Of a stretch of DNA of 64,000 nt, positions 1-11,231 are shown in pieces. The stretch covers positions 3,700,833 to 3,764,832 of the forward strand of contig CAJNOP010000003.1 of the NCBI GenBank assembly GCA_905250075.1, in the 5' to 3' direction. The stretch's first letter is position 1. Every line of letters starts with the position of its first letter. The stretch is from Rotaria sp. Silwood1 (Eukaryota > Rotifera > Eurotatoria > Philodinida > Philodinidae). Position numbers and translations under genes: made by a program. Under the pieces are notes generated by a model, which was not told the origin of the DNA, did no database searches, and was given only the letters and a program-made list of their open reading frames with translations.

Positions 1-336
1 GAGAAAAATATCGATGCACAATTTTCAGTTATACCTGTTGTAATTGAAAAATTTCTTTTTTTTTTGCTAATGCTACATATAAATTTATGATTTATTGTAT
101 TTTTATAGGTTAATAATCAACAACCAATATTTCCATATCACGCACAACCTTATCAACAGTTCAACATGAATCCATATGGTGGATTTCCGCCTCAGGGTGC
201 AAATCAAGCGATGCCTTCTCATCCACCGCTGTATCATCAACAACCAACGGCACCTCCTCCTCCTCCTCCATCTTATGCACAAAATCTATACAGTCAACCA
301 CCGACATCATCTGGATTGTACCCAAAATTTAATTGA
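1..336 (+). CDS. 3' end of a Pro/Gln/Tyr-rich protein (partial)
   Basis: This is the C-terminal end of a gene that enters from the left. The last exon is 109-336. A preceding in-frame exon 1-39 can be joined by a GT-AG intron at 40-108 in phase 0. The visible 88 residues are low complexity, rich in Pro, Gln, Tyr and Asn. They contain a run of six prolines followed by Ser-Tyr, which gives a PPxY motif of the kind bound by WW domains. The protein ends Pro-Lys-Phe-Asn at a TGA. An AATAAA at 429-434 is a plausible polyadenylation signal. I do not recognise the family, because Pro/Gln-rich tails occur in many WW-binding adaptors and RNA-binding proteins. Confidence 0.6.
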
Positions 337-1269
337 ATGATATTCTTTTTTTAATCTGTCCAATTGAGCCAATTTATTTTTCGCGTCTGAAAGACAATGA
401 TTCTAGTAGTTATTGTATATATATATTTAATAAAGAAAACGAATTCATTATACAATTGTATTTTTAACTTTGGTTATACATTGAAACATATAATGAGAAA
501 ATGAAATACTGTACATTTGTCTCTCTCTGTAATAGTCATTGGATCTGATAATTCTATCAGAGCTACATCTTCGATTACTTAACTTATTCTGAGAGATTCA
601 TTACCATAGAATGCGAAGTCATGGAGATAATTACACGGATATCTTTCATGGAGCCATATATCAGTGAAACTAAAATTTGTTTTCTTTTTGACTTTCTTTA
701 TTTAATAACACTAAACTTTGATTAATGAATCTGTTTGCATAGATCTTTCTTTATACATTTTCGAAAGAATTTTATAAAAATAACTTGAAATATTGCAAAA
801 TCTTACTCATTTGTTAAAGCTAGATGTTATTCAATAAAAGGAGGAAAAAAAACGAAAACTTAGCAAGATTAAAAAGAAAATTCTAGGTTTCAATAGCACA
901 TAAGTACATGGACGATATATTTGAAGTTTTTTCAATAAATTCTCATTCTACAATACTAAAACTTTTCGAATAAATTCAGTAGTTAACGGCGTATTCGTGA
1001 TAGAAATATAAAATCCAATGACAGTCGTAGAGAGACAATATCGAAACAATTACGTATATCGGTTTTCTTTCCAGAAGAATTTATTTTACTATTGACACAA
1101 TGATCAGATATATTGAAAAGTCTTTTAATAAATATATCATCATTATTGATTCTTTTAACACATCTATCTTTCGATTTCGAAGAATTTTTACGTTTTCAAA
1201 TATTTGTATACTGTTCTATTATAATATTTAATGTTTCATATATAATTCATTATATGTAGAAAACATTTA
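337..1269. other. Intergenic, convergent 3' ends
   Basis: AT-rich stretch between the left partial gene and the tetraspanin, whose 3' ends face each other. Apart from the AATAAA at 429-434 I see no coding frame, RNA gene or repeat. Confidence 0.5.
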
Positions 1270-4161
1270 TTAAAATCTTTCTTCTTCTTGTTCGGAATGA
1301 TTCTCTTCATTGCTGCGTCTTTTCTTCTGACACTGTCGCTTTACTGTTGATATAGTCAAACGAATATCAAATGTTAATAAACAAGTGAGAAACATAGTAA
1401 TAATTATGATGACACAGATCAATAACATAAATATAGAAGCTGTAATAATTAATTGTTGAATGATAGGTAAAATTTCATCAAAGCATCCGTTAATATTAAT
1501 ACGTTTTTGTATTTCATCCATATTGATTGTCATATTACGTGATGGTAAAACATTTATTCCTATCAATGATATATAGAGTAAACGAATTGATATATCGAAC
1601 AATATCATCATACCACAAGTAAAAGCAAGAGACTTCATATAGATACGTTGATCATCCTAAAATTCATTAAAAAATAAAATGTAAACATATAGTTTTTTTT
1701 TCTAGGAATTTTAAATAAAAAGTTTTGTTACGTCTTTCTGTTCTCTTTTGCAACATGTAAAAGGCACCGAACAAGCATCTATACATGATCCATTAATATG
1801 AATGAATTTCTAATAATAAAAAACATACCAAAACTTTGAGAGATATTCGAGGATGTACATGCATAATTTGGATTGTCATTCCAATCGTTGAATGAATAAA
1901 CACCTTAATAGTTAGCAATAAGCAGAGTTATTCAATAATATAATTATGTCTGATTCGAAAATATATGACATTCTTGCGTATCACATACGGAAAAATAATG
2001 ATAAAAGAAATATTGAAGCGTGTCAAGTGGAACGAGATGAAGTACACGATGTAGTATAGGTTGTCATGACACTACATGTATCTTAACTTTTTAATCGTCT
2101 TAATGATGAAAAGTTGTCTAAAATAATGAGAGAAGTACTTCAACTGATTCTGACTTTTCGATTTCATCTTTTATTCATCGGTAGGTCTCAATGAAACTAA
2201 AGAAAATCTAAAAGCTTTCATGCTTATAACTCTTCATTCTTGAGATATGGTTAACGTTATGATAAAGAAGAATGTTTTTTTTTTCTGCTATTCTCAAATT
2301 ATTATTCATACGCTATATCAATAGCTTGAAACTTAAAATATGTCAAACGAATAGTTTTTCCACAGAACTTGTCCTATCCAACTTTAAAAACTTTAATTCA
2401 ATGAAATTATGACATCTCAAAGTTATAATAGTGAAGCACCGAGTGTCTAAACGTTTCTATATTGCATCTAAAAACGACAAAATACTAAAATACATTAGCC
2501 AGATATACAGATGAAATATCTGAATAATATTCATAATCCATGCAGAGGTGACAAGAGTATTATATCTTAATACATCAGTCACAGTAGATCGAATCAGGAA
2601 TTTAACATATCTTTTCATTGTATAGAAATGACCTGAAAGACAAGGAATTTTTGACAATATTGAAGATTACTAGGATAAGTCTGTCGGTATTCATTTGTAT
2701 ACTAAACCTTATTAATCAACTTTACTGAAGAAAAGCGCAATCATTTGGACATAGGGCATTTGATACTAATTTAAATAATACTATCTCGGTTTCAAATTTT
2801 TTTAACTAAGATTAAAATAATATTAGTAAAATAATATGCGATAAATGCTTTTAGGATTTTCTCAGCCACATTAAGATCTATTTATGACCAAAAGATGAAG
2901 CTACAAATCGTTAAGGCTACTTCCGTCGTCAGCTCAAAATATCATATGTATTGACATGTTTTAATTTTGACTTTCGAACAATGAATACTACTTAATTTCG
3001 TAAGATCTAAATGAAGAAAAACGAAAGAAAATCTATTACTATACATACCTTAATACAAAATCGATTACCTCTAATTTTTTGGCATCAAATTAAAGAGAAT
3101 CAATAATTTTTCACAAAGTTTATTCATTAACAGATATAATTTCAATAAATCCGGTAAATTCAATACAAACGAAGGAAATTTAATCATAGATAATAATTCA
3201 TATATAATTATGCTTAATAACACAATTATATAGAAGTAGTTCACACGCACAAATACATGAATATATGATTTGTTTTATTTCATGTAGCAACGTCACAAGA
3301 CTAAGTGTTTGTTTAAATTGAACTCATTTTTTTACATACCACAACAAAAATAATTTAAATGAAGTTTATCAAAAAAAACTGTCCATGCTTTATCCATATG
3401 ATAATGTTGTTTCAATCCAATCATCATTGCATCCGCTATTTTATGCCGAATTTTACCTCCCCATATTAATATGGTAATAGCAAATATTAAAAAAATAAGT
3501 AATGTTAAAAATTGACCAATAAGTGAAATACGCAGAAGATTTAAATTTTCACGATTAATACCTAAACAACTGATTACACATAAAATAAAAAATAAGAAAC
3601 CAACTATGCAAAGAATAATTCCAATTAAATTAAATGGATTTAATGATATTGCCTCTTTTGTATTTACTGTTGGCATATGACTAATTTTACGATGTTCAAA
3701 TGAACTCCATAGACCAATGAAAAATAAAATAAAACTTAATCTAAAAAGACATCTTTTCTTATGAAGTTTTTAAGAAAATATATATTAAATAGTTCTTACA
3801 AGCCATTGGTGAACATAACACCAAAAGTAAAATATTTTAATAGACCATTAACTCGATTGAGTTCTGATTTCAAACATTCAGAATCGAATATATACTTAGA
3901 TGTTTGACGAATCCTTGTTTTCGATGAACAACATTGTTGAAATGGATCTATGAACCATTTTATTCCTGATTTTAATTTTTTTTTGCATGTATATTCAATA
4001 TTTAAATCAGATCGAGATAAATTTCGTATACTATTACTGTGATGTGAAATAGAAGAAATCGATGTTTGCGATGATTGTGTAGGTGTTGAAATCATATACA
4101 CATATATGTATTCTATGTTTGTTTTAGTTTTCACGAAGAATGCATCGGCGCCAGTTAACAT
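1270..4161 (-). CDS. TspanC8-type tetraspanin (TSPAN5/14/15/33-like)
   Basis: Five exons on the minus strand: 3800-4161, 3340-3740, 1829-1903, 1732-1778, 1270-1656. Phases agree at every join, giving about 423 residues (401 if the second Met at 4095 is used). Four membrane segments lie near residues 108-130, 157-182, 189-214 and 362-391. The large extracellular loop carries the CCG motif near 253-255, then Asn-Asp-Trp, a lone Cys, a Cys-Ser-Val-Pro-Phe-Thr-Cys-Cys block, Cys-Gly and Asn-Gly-Cys. That is eight cysteines in the TspanC8 pattern. Known family role: TspanC8 proteins escort the metalloprotease ADAM10 and tune its substrates, including Notch. Intron 2 is 1.4 kb; introns 1, 3 and 4 are 50-75 bp. 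Oddity: a Ser-rich cytoplasmic N-terminus of about 100 residues, much longer than usual, so the true start may be downstream. Confidence 0.88.
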
Positions 4162-6505
4162 ATAATTATCTCAGTAAATAATTGTCCAATTATCGATTGA
4201 AGCCAAATTATTTTAACATGTAAAATCTCTTCAATATTATCAGAAAAAAAATCAATTAGTTGCTTATTTTTAATTAAATATAGTTGAATGATTCTGTGTT
4301 AATTACAAAGAACAAAGACCAAGTGTTGCTTTAGAAGATTTATCAATATTTTAAAGTGTATACAGTGTAGGATTCTGAAGTACAGATGAATATCTAAGTA
4401 TTATTTTAAGTACAAACAGTCATGCACAATCGAAATTATGCATTATTTTGTCCAAGATTTTAAAGTCACTATCAGAGATCTCGATTAGGAGCATGGGAGC
4501 TTTTCTTACAAATGTCAGACTTTGTGCCAATTTGTTACAGCTTCGTGGTAACTTTGGGCAACAATTAAATTTTGAAACACCCTTTGTCTTCCTTTGACGG
4601 AAACTGGAATAAAAATAAGCAGACAATGGCGTTGCCAGATGAATAGGATCGGGACGCAGTCCGAGTCTGAGAAGGATTAGGTCATGGTAAGTTTCTTTCT
4701 TTCCTTTCTCTCACTACTTTTAGGATTTCGAGAATGAGAGTGTTTCCTCTTGAGTTTTTATTTCAATCCTAAAATATATCGATAACTCTGGCAGTTCGGC
4801 AAACGAACGTGTAACAATGCATTAGAAATTTTGAGGGAATATATATATTCGTTCAAAAATTTAATGCGTTATGAAAGCGTGGAAATGTGCGCTTTTCATG
4901 ATTTCATTCTTGATAGAATTTCGACATGCTTTTTTTCTTTGTTTGTCTGATTGGGTAATGCTCGATTATAGTCAATATGAGCAAGAAAATAATCGTAAAC
5001 GAAGTCGAAGTGATATGACATGATCTTCTCTATCGTCGCCATGGCAACTTTTCCACATAGATCAACAATAAGAAAAACAATTATGTACATAAAGTTATCA
5101 ATGATTTCTTTTTCGTTCGTCTACTACAGGATAGCTAATAAAAAGTTTTGTTGATTATAGCTCGACATGTATCGATGCTTATCAATCTCAATACTGTACA
5201 TGAGCATCTCCAAAGATGAAACTCTTGTCAAATTATATCACTCTTATTAGTTTATGAAGAGTAATGTAATGATCATGTTTCGATATATTTTTTTAAAATA
5301 TTGCCAATTTCAATTTAGCTATTTCAACAAAAACCCTCAATCACATGTGAACTCATTATTGAATACAGTTCTAAGTGTATCCGACAACATTCATTCGTAT
5401 ATACGAAATTAAGATACAATATTAGTGAACGACATATATTTGAGTGAATTTCAAAACCATTGTACAGTTGGTGGTTTGAGAGTATTTTGTTCACAAAACT
5501 TATTCTAATCAACAGATGTTGAGTTTCGTTTTAGTATTTAGTTGGTTTAGAAATAATCATTCACTTATGCAAAAGCAGAAGCATTCCATCACGCATGAAT
5601 GCTGACATATGTATTTGAAGAAGACTAAAAACAGCAGGTTTTGGCTTCATATGAAGAAAGAAACATCCATTATTTCTCATATATGTAAACTTATTTCGTA
5701 AATTTTCTAGAATTTCCTATAAAATGAGAAGCATACTTTCAGGATGTGTATTTTGAATTTGTAGTAAAACTAAATTTTAATCTAATTAAATCAAAAATCC
5801 TGGTTTCCACACCCTTTTTTGCTAATTCTGTCCATCAATATTAGTATTAGGTTCATATACTAGTAAAGATTTCTAAAAGCTTTTAAAACAAACAAAAATA
5901 TAATCATGAGAAGCCCTACACTTTAGCAAAAAGAAAAACTTTTAGAACTTTTTCTTCAACTAGAAGTCAAAATGAGATACACGTTCAATCTGATTTTCTT
6001 TACAAAATATCCGCTTTGATTTCAAACATTGTTTAATTTATAATCACCGAAGTTTTGACTTGCCTTTTCACAGAGAGACTCTGGTTTTACTTAGAAAATG
6101 GGCATGAAGATTCATTTGTCTGTATGTCGACTAGAAAAACCAACAAATTCGAACACATCATACATCATACGATACTTTGCAACTTGTGCTATTTGTCTAA
6201 ACTCACAAACATTTTGTGCGGTCTATAGTCAACTTCTCTGCTACAAGCTGTTTTCTTCTTGATAGTAACTTTTACTAAAATACATACTATTAACAACGGA
6301 TCAGTTCTTAAAAATAGTTGTGCCCGACCGTTAATCAACAATAAAGTGTAAGAAACAGAATTTATTTATATATAATCAACCCAGCTCTATCCAACATAAT
6401 ACTTAAAATCATTTTATTTGCAACTTATTTTTTATCACGTGTTTTTCACCATATCATACAATGGTTTTACAATTCACTCATATGTTTTTCTACATAATGA
6501 TGAGT
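4162..6505. other. Intergenic region, 2.3 kb
   Basis: No convincing gene on either strand; short open frames here lack splice sites or similarity. It contains one copy of a dispersed repeat at about 4480-4745, listed separately. The rest is AT-rich and unremarkable. Confidence 0.45.
4480..4745 (+). repeat. Dispersed repeat, copy 1
   Basis: Aligns by eye, same strand and order, with 26300-26580 in an INPP5E intron. Shared blocks include a short 'aaaatg..tc..acttt' block, then 'aagcaga' followed by 'tgaatagga', and a 3' block of the form 'tttagg...gagaat'. The copies are clearly diverged, roughly 60-70 percent by eye, with small indels. No terminal repeats or target duplication could be fixed, so the element class is unknown. 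Confidence 0.55.
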
Positions 6506-7090
6506 TTATATCTGGCGTTTACTAATGTTAGCCCATAATCCATATTTTGGTCGCATGGTTATTTTAATCTCAGGNNNNNNNNNNTTTCCTTCATCATCAA
6601 CAGCTGAAAGTAATAAATCAAGAAGATCAGGGCTATTTGACCAAGTCGATGATTGTCCAAAAACGGTTATTGTGATAGGAAAAATATTTGATCCACCATA
6701 CTCATTGAAGGATGAGTAATAACAATCAGTATTACAATAAATATTCGATGACGACGTATTTTGCATTAGTAGTTGTTTCGAAGCTCGATCTACATGCACA
6801 AGACGCACTGATAAATAATGTAACTGTATTAAATTCAACTTATAAATCGACTCGTTTTCATTTCTGTTTATCTGATTTATATTTCGATAGAAGCGTTCCG
6901 ATAGCTTCAACAGTTTAATTGGATATGATAGGGATCATCAATTTTGGACCTACAGGACGTAATTCTGCATCAATCATCCAACAAGGTCGTTCACATTCAC
7001 TACTTCCAACCACGAATCGATTATGACGATTAATGCTTGGAATATATAGAGCATAAAGATTTGTATTTTTTACATTGAAGAAAAATAAAT
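6506..7090 (-). pseudogene. Unrecognised coding-like remnant across an assembly gap
   Basis: Minus-strand sequence with protein-like composition. An open segment at about 6960-7090 encodes motifs such as Arg-Phe-Val-Val-Gly and Cys-Trp-Met-Ile-Asp-Ala-Glu. It can be joined in phase 0, by a 49 bp GT-AG intron with donor at about 6959 and acceptor just before 6905, to an open frame reaching the stop at 6506. A gap of 10 N (6575-6584) lies inside the second segment. Upstream the frame hits a stop within about seven codons, with no acceptor between, so no complete gene can be built. I do not recognise the product. It could be a decayed gene, or a real terminal exon pair with upstream exons I cannot find. 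Confidence 0.35.
6575..6584. other. Assembly gap (10 N)
   Basis: Run of ten N inside the coding-like remnant. It may hide a larger gap or a frame change. Confidence 0.95.
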
Positions 7091-9427
7091 CGCAATATTA
7101 CTCCAATAACTTGACATTAAATGTAACGTTCATTTTTTGCCAGAACATATAGTGAAATAGGTACAGTTCTCTTCGGAACGTTTTCTTGTTGTTAGTTCAA
7201 AAATAAAGAAAAAAAAGGAATGCTTAACATTCTTAATTGGCATCGCAACATAATTTTCTTCTATGATAACTCATGGTTCCCTAGTCAATGAGATTCGGTG
7301 TAACAGTGTTGAAAGATGAGAGATATAATAAAACGTGGAAACTTGTTCGTCAAAATTAATTATCATATTACGTTATAAACAAAAAAAAATTTGTGATTTG
7401 GTATATAAAAATACATGCCTTTATTGTTAAGTTCTCTTGGCGAAACAGAATGCTACTCTTTATGTCTACTGTAACTCCGTACAATTTTCCAATTATTTGT
7501 TTTTGTATCAGCCAGTCACTACTAATATCCTTTCTTATTATAGAAGATCAATTAAGTTTCATTGATTTTTATTTGTTCTGGTTTCTGCAAGATAATAATG
7601 AATTTGCTCTTGAGAAAAGAAAAAAGTAATTAATTATCTACAGGATTCGCAATAGGATTTTTTTTCACTATTTCAAAATAGATGAACTAGGTTAAATAGT
7701 TTTTTTTCACAAAATCTTACCTATATAACATTTTCATCTTTCAATTTCTACTCAACTATACTTTCATAAAATAGGTATGAACCATTCTTCCTTGGAAAGT
7801 ATTAAGATTTAAACAAAATTTTTACGATACTTTTTTCATCGAAGTCTTGAAGATTAATAAATTTTCTCCTTTTTTTTTCATCCTGAACAAGATATATTGA
7901 TTGAACAGATCGTGAATAATAAAAGGACCCATTGTAGACAGATATCAAAAACAAAATTAATCAAAGAAGACAAGTTCTGTTTCACTGTTTAATGCGATCA
8001 TCGTACTATTATGAAATACTATCTCGATTGGTGTTACATTTACAAAAAATTAACAGATAAAGAATATACGTAAAAATGTAATCACTTATTGTCATATTAT
8101 CAACATGGTGGTTCGTGATCATCGATACGTGGATGGTGTTCAAAATTCGTTTACAATAGAAAAATCACATTCTACTATTGAAAAAAATATATATAGGATG
8201 TTTTTATCTGAGCCATTGAGACAGAATAAAATACATGATTTTTATATCATAATCAACAATCTCTTAATATTTGATAGTTTTTTTTTACAAGAACAACTAA
8301 AATCAAAACGATTGGGCGCGTCTGAAGAACCAAAGACAAAATTTTCCAGAATCATCATGGAATACTTTCGCATCCAAATTCACATTGAAACTTAATGATA
8401 TTGATTATTGACCGATGCGAACTGGGCTTGATTCTTTGGCATCTAAATGGGCGAAACAGAAACGAATTTTTTGATATAATCATTCTTAATGGCACCAGAT
8501 TTGCTTGGTCAATGAGGACGAACGTCATCTGTTTGGTTCTAACCAGCTGCTGGAATTCGCATCACCGCTGTGTTATTTTCCATGTCAGGAATAATAGGCA
8601 AAAATCCCATAGCTACTTCGTGCCAAACAAACTATTTATACATATTTTTTTCAAAAATGGATGAATGGATAAGATTATTTTTCCTGAGCTCAACTCTAGT
8701 AATGAGTCCCCAATATTCTCAGTAGACATCCATTGTTGATGAAATTTCGTCAACTCAAACAGATGGTTTAAATCCTACCCAGGTGTCAATAGTACGAGCT
8801 AAATGAATTTTCTTAATCTAAGTGTCAATGATGATTCATGCAGAGAGTACAAAATGAATGAAATCGATTCATTGAGTAATGTTGGTAGGTCTAGATCTTT
8901 TTAAACTAGTACGATGACATACAAAAATATTGGTTTTCTATTTTCCTTGAGTATGCGAGGTAGATTCTTTTGACAATAAATGATATTCAAGTACATGCTG
9001 ATTATTTACTTCTTGTCGTTATTATAGTTTAAACGGAGAAAAAATTACAATAGATATTGAATTTTATTATATTTCATCTAAATCCATTCTCAAACTATTT
9101 CATAATTGGCCGATCATTAATTTTTCGTTCTACTTCCACTAACACAAAGTCTTTTCTTTTTACAAGGATAAAGTTTATTTTTATTTTTTAATGCTGGGTT
9201 TTAAAAAATATCAAGATTCAGATTCAATTGTAATATTCAGACCGACAGACAAACAACATAAAAAAACAACAGAAACTACTGTCACAGATCATTATGCTTG
9301 TTTTTACCATCTCACATATTTCATAAACTTGGAAAATCTAATTAAATCAATAAATATATAGAACACAAAAGACAATATCTATCTATATATATGCATAACG
9401 TTTATATTAATGTTTTCTTGTTTGTAT
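7091..9427. other. Intergenic region, 2.3 kb
   Basis: AT-rich, with no gene I can support. The stretch 8300-8660 is somewhat less AT-rich and has short open frames on both strands, but none gives a recognisable protein or a consistent exon chain. Confidence 0.4.
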
Positions 9428-10023
9428 TTATTTTTCATTTGTGAATGATTGAATCATTCGATTAATTTCATTATTGAGATCATTTGTACGTTGTTTTTGA
9501 AACATATCGTCCATTGTATTTCCATAGACTTTTATCATTTCATTGAAATAATAAAAAAATGCCAAAATCTAAAAATAGAATTTTATTTTTATAAAAAAAA
9601 ATCAATTAAGGAAATGACTACCATAAAAAGTGAACATATAACGAGAATAACGGAAATTAAATTCCAAAGTAATGCACGACGAGCATAAAGTCGAGCTTTA
9701 TCATGAAATTTTACATCAGCTTTAGCTGAACTTTTTAATGAATAAGCCAATGCAATAAGACCTTAAGAAAAAAAAACAGCTATGTAATTTCATTAATTAT
9801 AATGAATACCTGTTGCGGGACATAAACAAATAGCCGAAAAGAGTGAGAATACAAAATAATGACGAATACGAACAGGTGGCTGTTGAATATCGATTGATCC
9901 ATCGATGAAAACAGCTGATGATGATGGAGCTATTGATATAAAAATATCAAAATTTGTCTTTGTTTTTCTCTATAATTTATATCTACTTTCAGTTGCTGAC
10001 ATTTTTTCATAAGGAAAACCCAT
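9428..10023 (-). CDS. CD225/dispanin family small membrane protein
   Basis: Four exons on the minus strand: 9987-10023, 9810-9929, 9622-9761, 9428-9568. Introns are 53-57 bp and phases match, giving about 145 residues. The start is the ATG at 10023; an in-frame ATG at 10002 is an alternative. The core fits the CD225 (dispanin/IFITM-PRRT) fold. A first hydrophobic re-entrant segment (His-Tyr-Phe-Val-Phe-Ser-Leu-Phe) is followed by Cys-Pro-Ala-Thr-Gly and Leu-Ala-Tyr-Ser, a short Ala/Lys loop ending in Arg-Arg, and a second membrane helix. The C-terminus is a charged 40-residue tail. Family members act in membrane trafficking or fusion; the exact subfamily cannot be told. It is divergently paired with the BAP18-like gene, with about 300 bp between the two starts. 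Confidence 0.75.
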
Positions 10024-10325
10024 TTGATCTTTTTTTGTTTTAATGAAATAAATATCTACAACAATATGTATATATATATGTATAGTAAAGAAGTTATTGA
10101 CAAAGTTATCTTTAAGTGAAGAAAAAAACAACTTAGCAATAGGTTGTTGTTGTTTTTGATTGAGTGAAAGGAAGAGAGAAAAGAAAAACATCGCAATCAT
10201 TCATACTGACATCTATTTTGACAAGTTTTTTTTGATTAAATTTTCATTGGCGTATTAAGAATATTATATCGATAAACAATAAAGTCATATCTTGTATATG
10301 ATACAATCTTAAAAGTTTGAAAACA
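10024..10325. promoter_or_regulatory. Putative bidirectional promoter
   Basis: Only 302 bp separate the start codons of the divergent dispanin (-) and BAP18-like (+) genes, so both promoters must overlap here or sit in 5' exons not seen. The sequence is AT-rich with long T runs. I could not identify specific motifs. Confidence 0.4.
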
Positions 10326-10607
10326 ATGCCAACAACAGCTTCTAATCAATTATCAACTTCATCACAGAAAGACAATATTATTGATTTATGTACATCAGTT
10401 GGAGAAGCATTTACAAAATTTGGTATTTTATTACGTGACCTTGATTTAAGTAATCAACGATCATTATCAAGTAATGAGCAAGATCAACAATTAATTGGTT
10501 GGGATGAACAAAGTTCAACAATGTTTCGTCAAGCTATACAAACATTTGCAATAAATGTACGAGATATTTCAACTGCTGTAGCAGAAAAACGAATTCGTGA
10601 ACGATAG
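10326..10607 (+). CDS. BAP18-like chromatin complex subunit (SANT-like)
   Basis: Single open frame of 93 residues from an ATG at 10326 to TAG at 10607. Two blocks resemble the conserved N-terminal half of BAP18 (C17orf49). The first is Val-Gly-Glu-Ala-Phe-Thr-Lys-Phe-Gly near residues 25-33. The second, near 57-85, is a SANT-like helix pair: Trp-Asp-Glu, then Met-Phe-Arg-Gln-Ala, Phe-Ala, Asp-Ile-Ser, ending in Glu-Lys-Arg. In vertebrates BAP18 associates with NURF and MLL1 complexes and reads H3K4me3 chromatin. This version stops right after the SANT-like block, so it is about half the vertebrate length; the low-complexity C-terminus is missing or lies on an unseen exon. Assignment rests on pattern similarity, not a search. 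Confidence 0.5.
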   Translation: MPTTASNQLSTSSQKDNIIDLCTSVGEAFTKFGILLRDLDLSNQRSLSSNEQDQQLIGWDEQSSTMFRQAIQTFAINVRDISTAVAEKRIRER

Positions 10608-11231
10608 TTTTGTTTTTATTATTATGTTCACTTTTGTTATCTTTTTTTTTGTGTACAATTAGTTGCTGTTTGTTAATACTGTATAGAAAATGAAAAGAAA
10701 TCCAACCGAAAATGTGTTTATAAAACAGAACGTTGTTCTTGTCATAAAAAAGATATATTTTGTGGTAAACAAGATTTATTTAAGAAAAAACAAGATACTA
10801 AAATTAGACAAGAAGTAATATCTTTATTAAATTTTAGATAATCTTTATTTGTTTATTTCGATATTAATCGATGATGAACACTTTTCTAAGCATTGACTGG
10901 TTAATTTCCTTTCATCAAATGATAAAATCTAACAGAACAACAAACTTTCATCAAATTATCGAATAAATAAATCAAATCTAAATTAATGTTATATTTTGAA
11001 ATAATAAAAGAAGGTTCGAAGCTTGATGATATTCGAGTATTAGTTTGTATTAACTTCAATTCATTTTCATCAATCATCACATTTTATTGATTGATATTGT
11101 TTTCATTCTTATGAAATTTAATATTCACACATTCTAACTTATTTAACTATAACAAATGATTAACGATTAGACTTATTTATTTTATGAAAGAGATTTTCAT
11201 TTTTTCTGTTCCTTTTTCTAGATTAATTAGT

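Noticed and set aside
1787-1809. Tetraspanin exon 4 extended to an acceptor at 1810
   Set aside because: That acceptor breaks the phase set by the preceding exon and gives a stop. The AG at 1779-1780 keeps phase and the Cys-Ser-Val-Pro-Phe block.
8105-8664. Two consecutive plus-strand open frames
   Set aside because: No recognisable domain, odd composition and no splice sites connecting them. The reverse strand gives only short fragments with stops.
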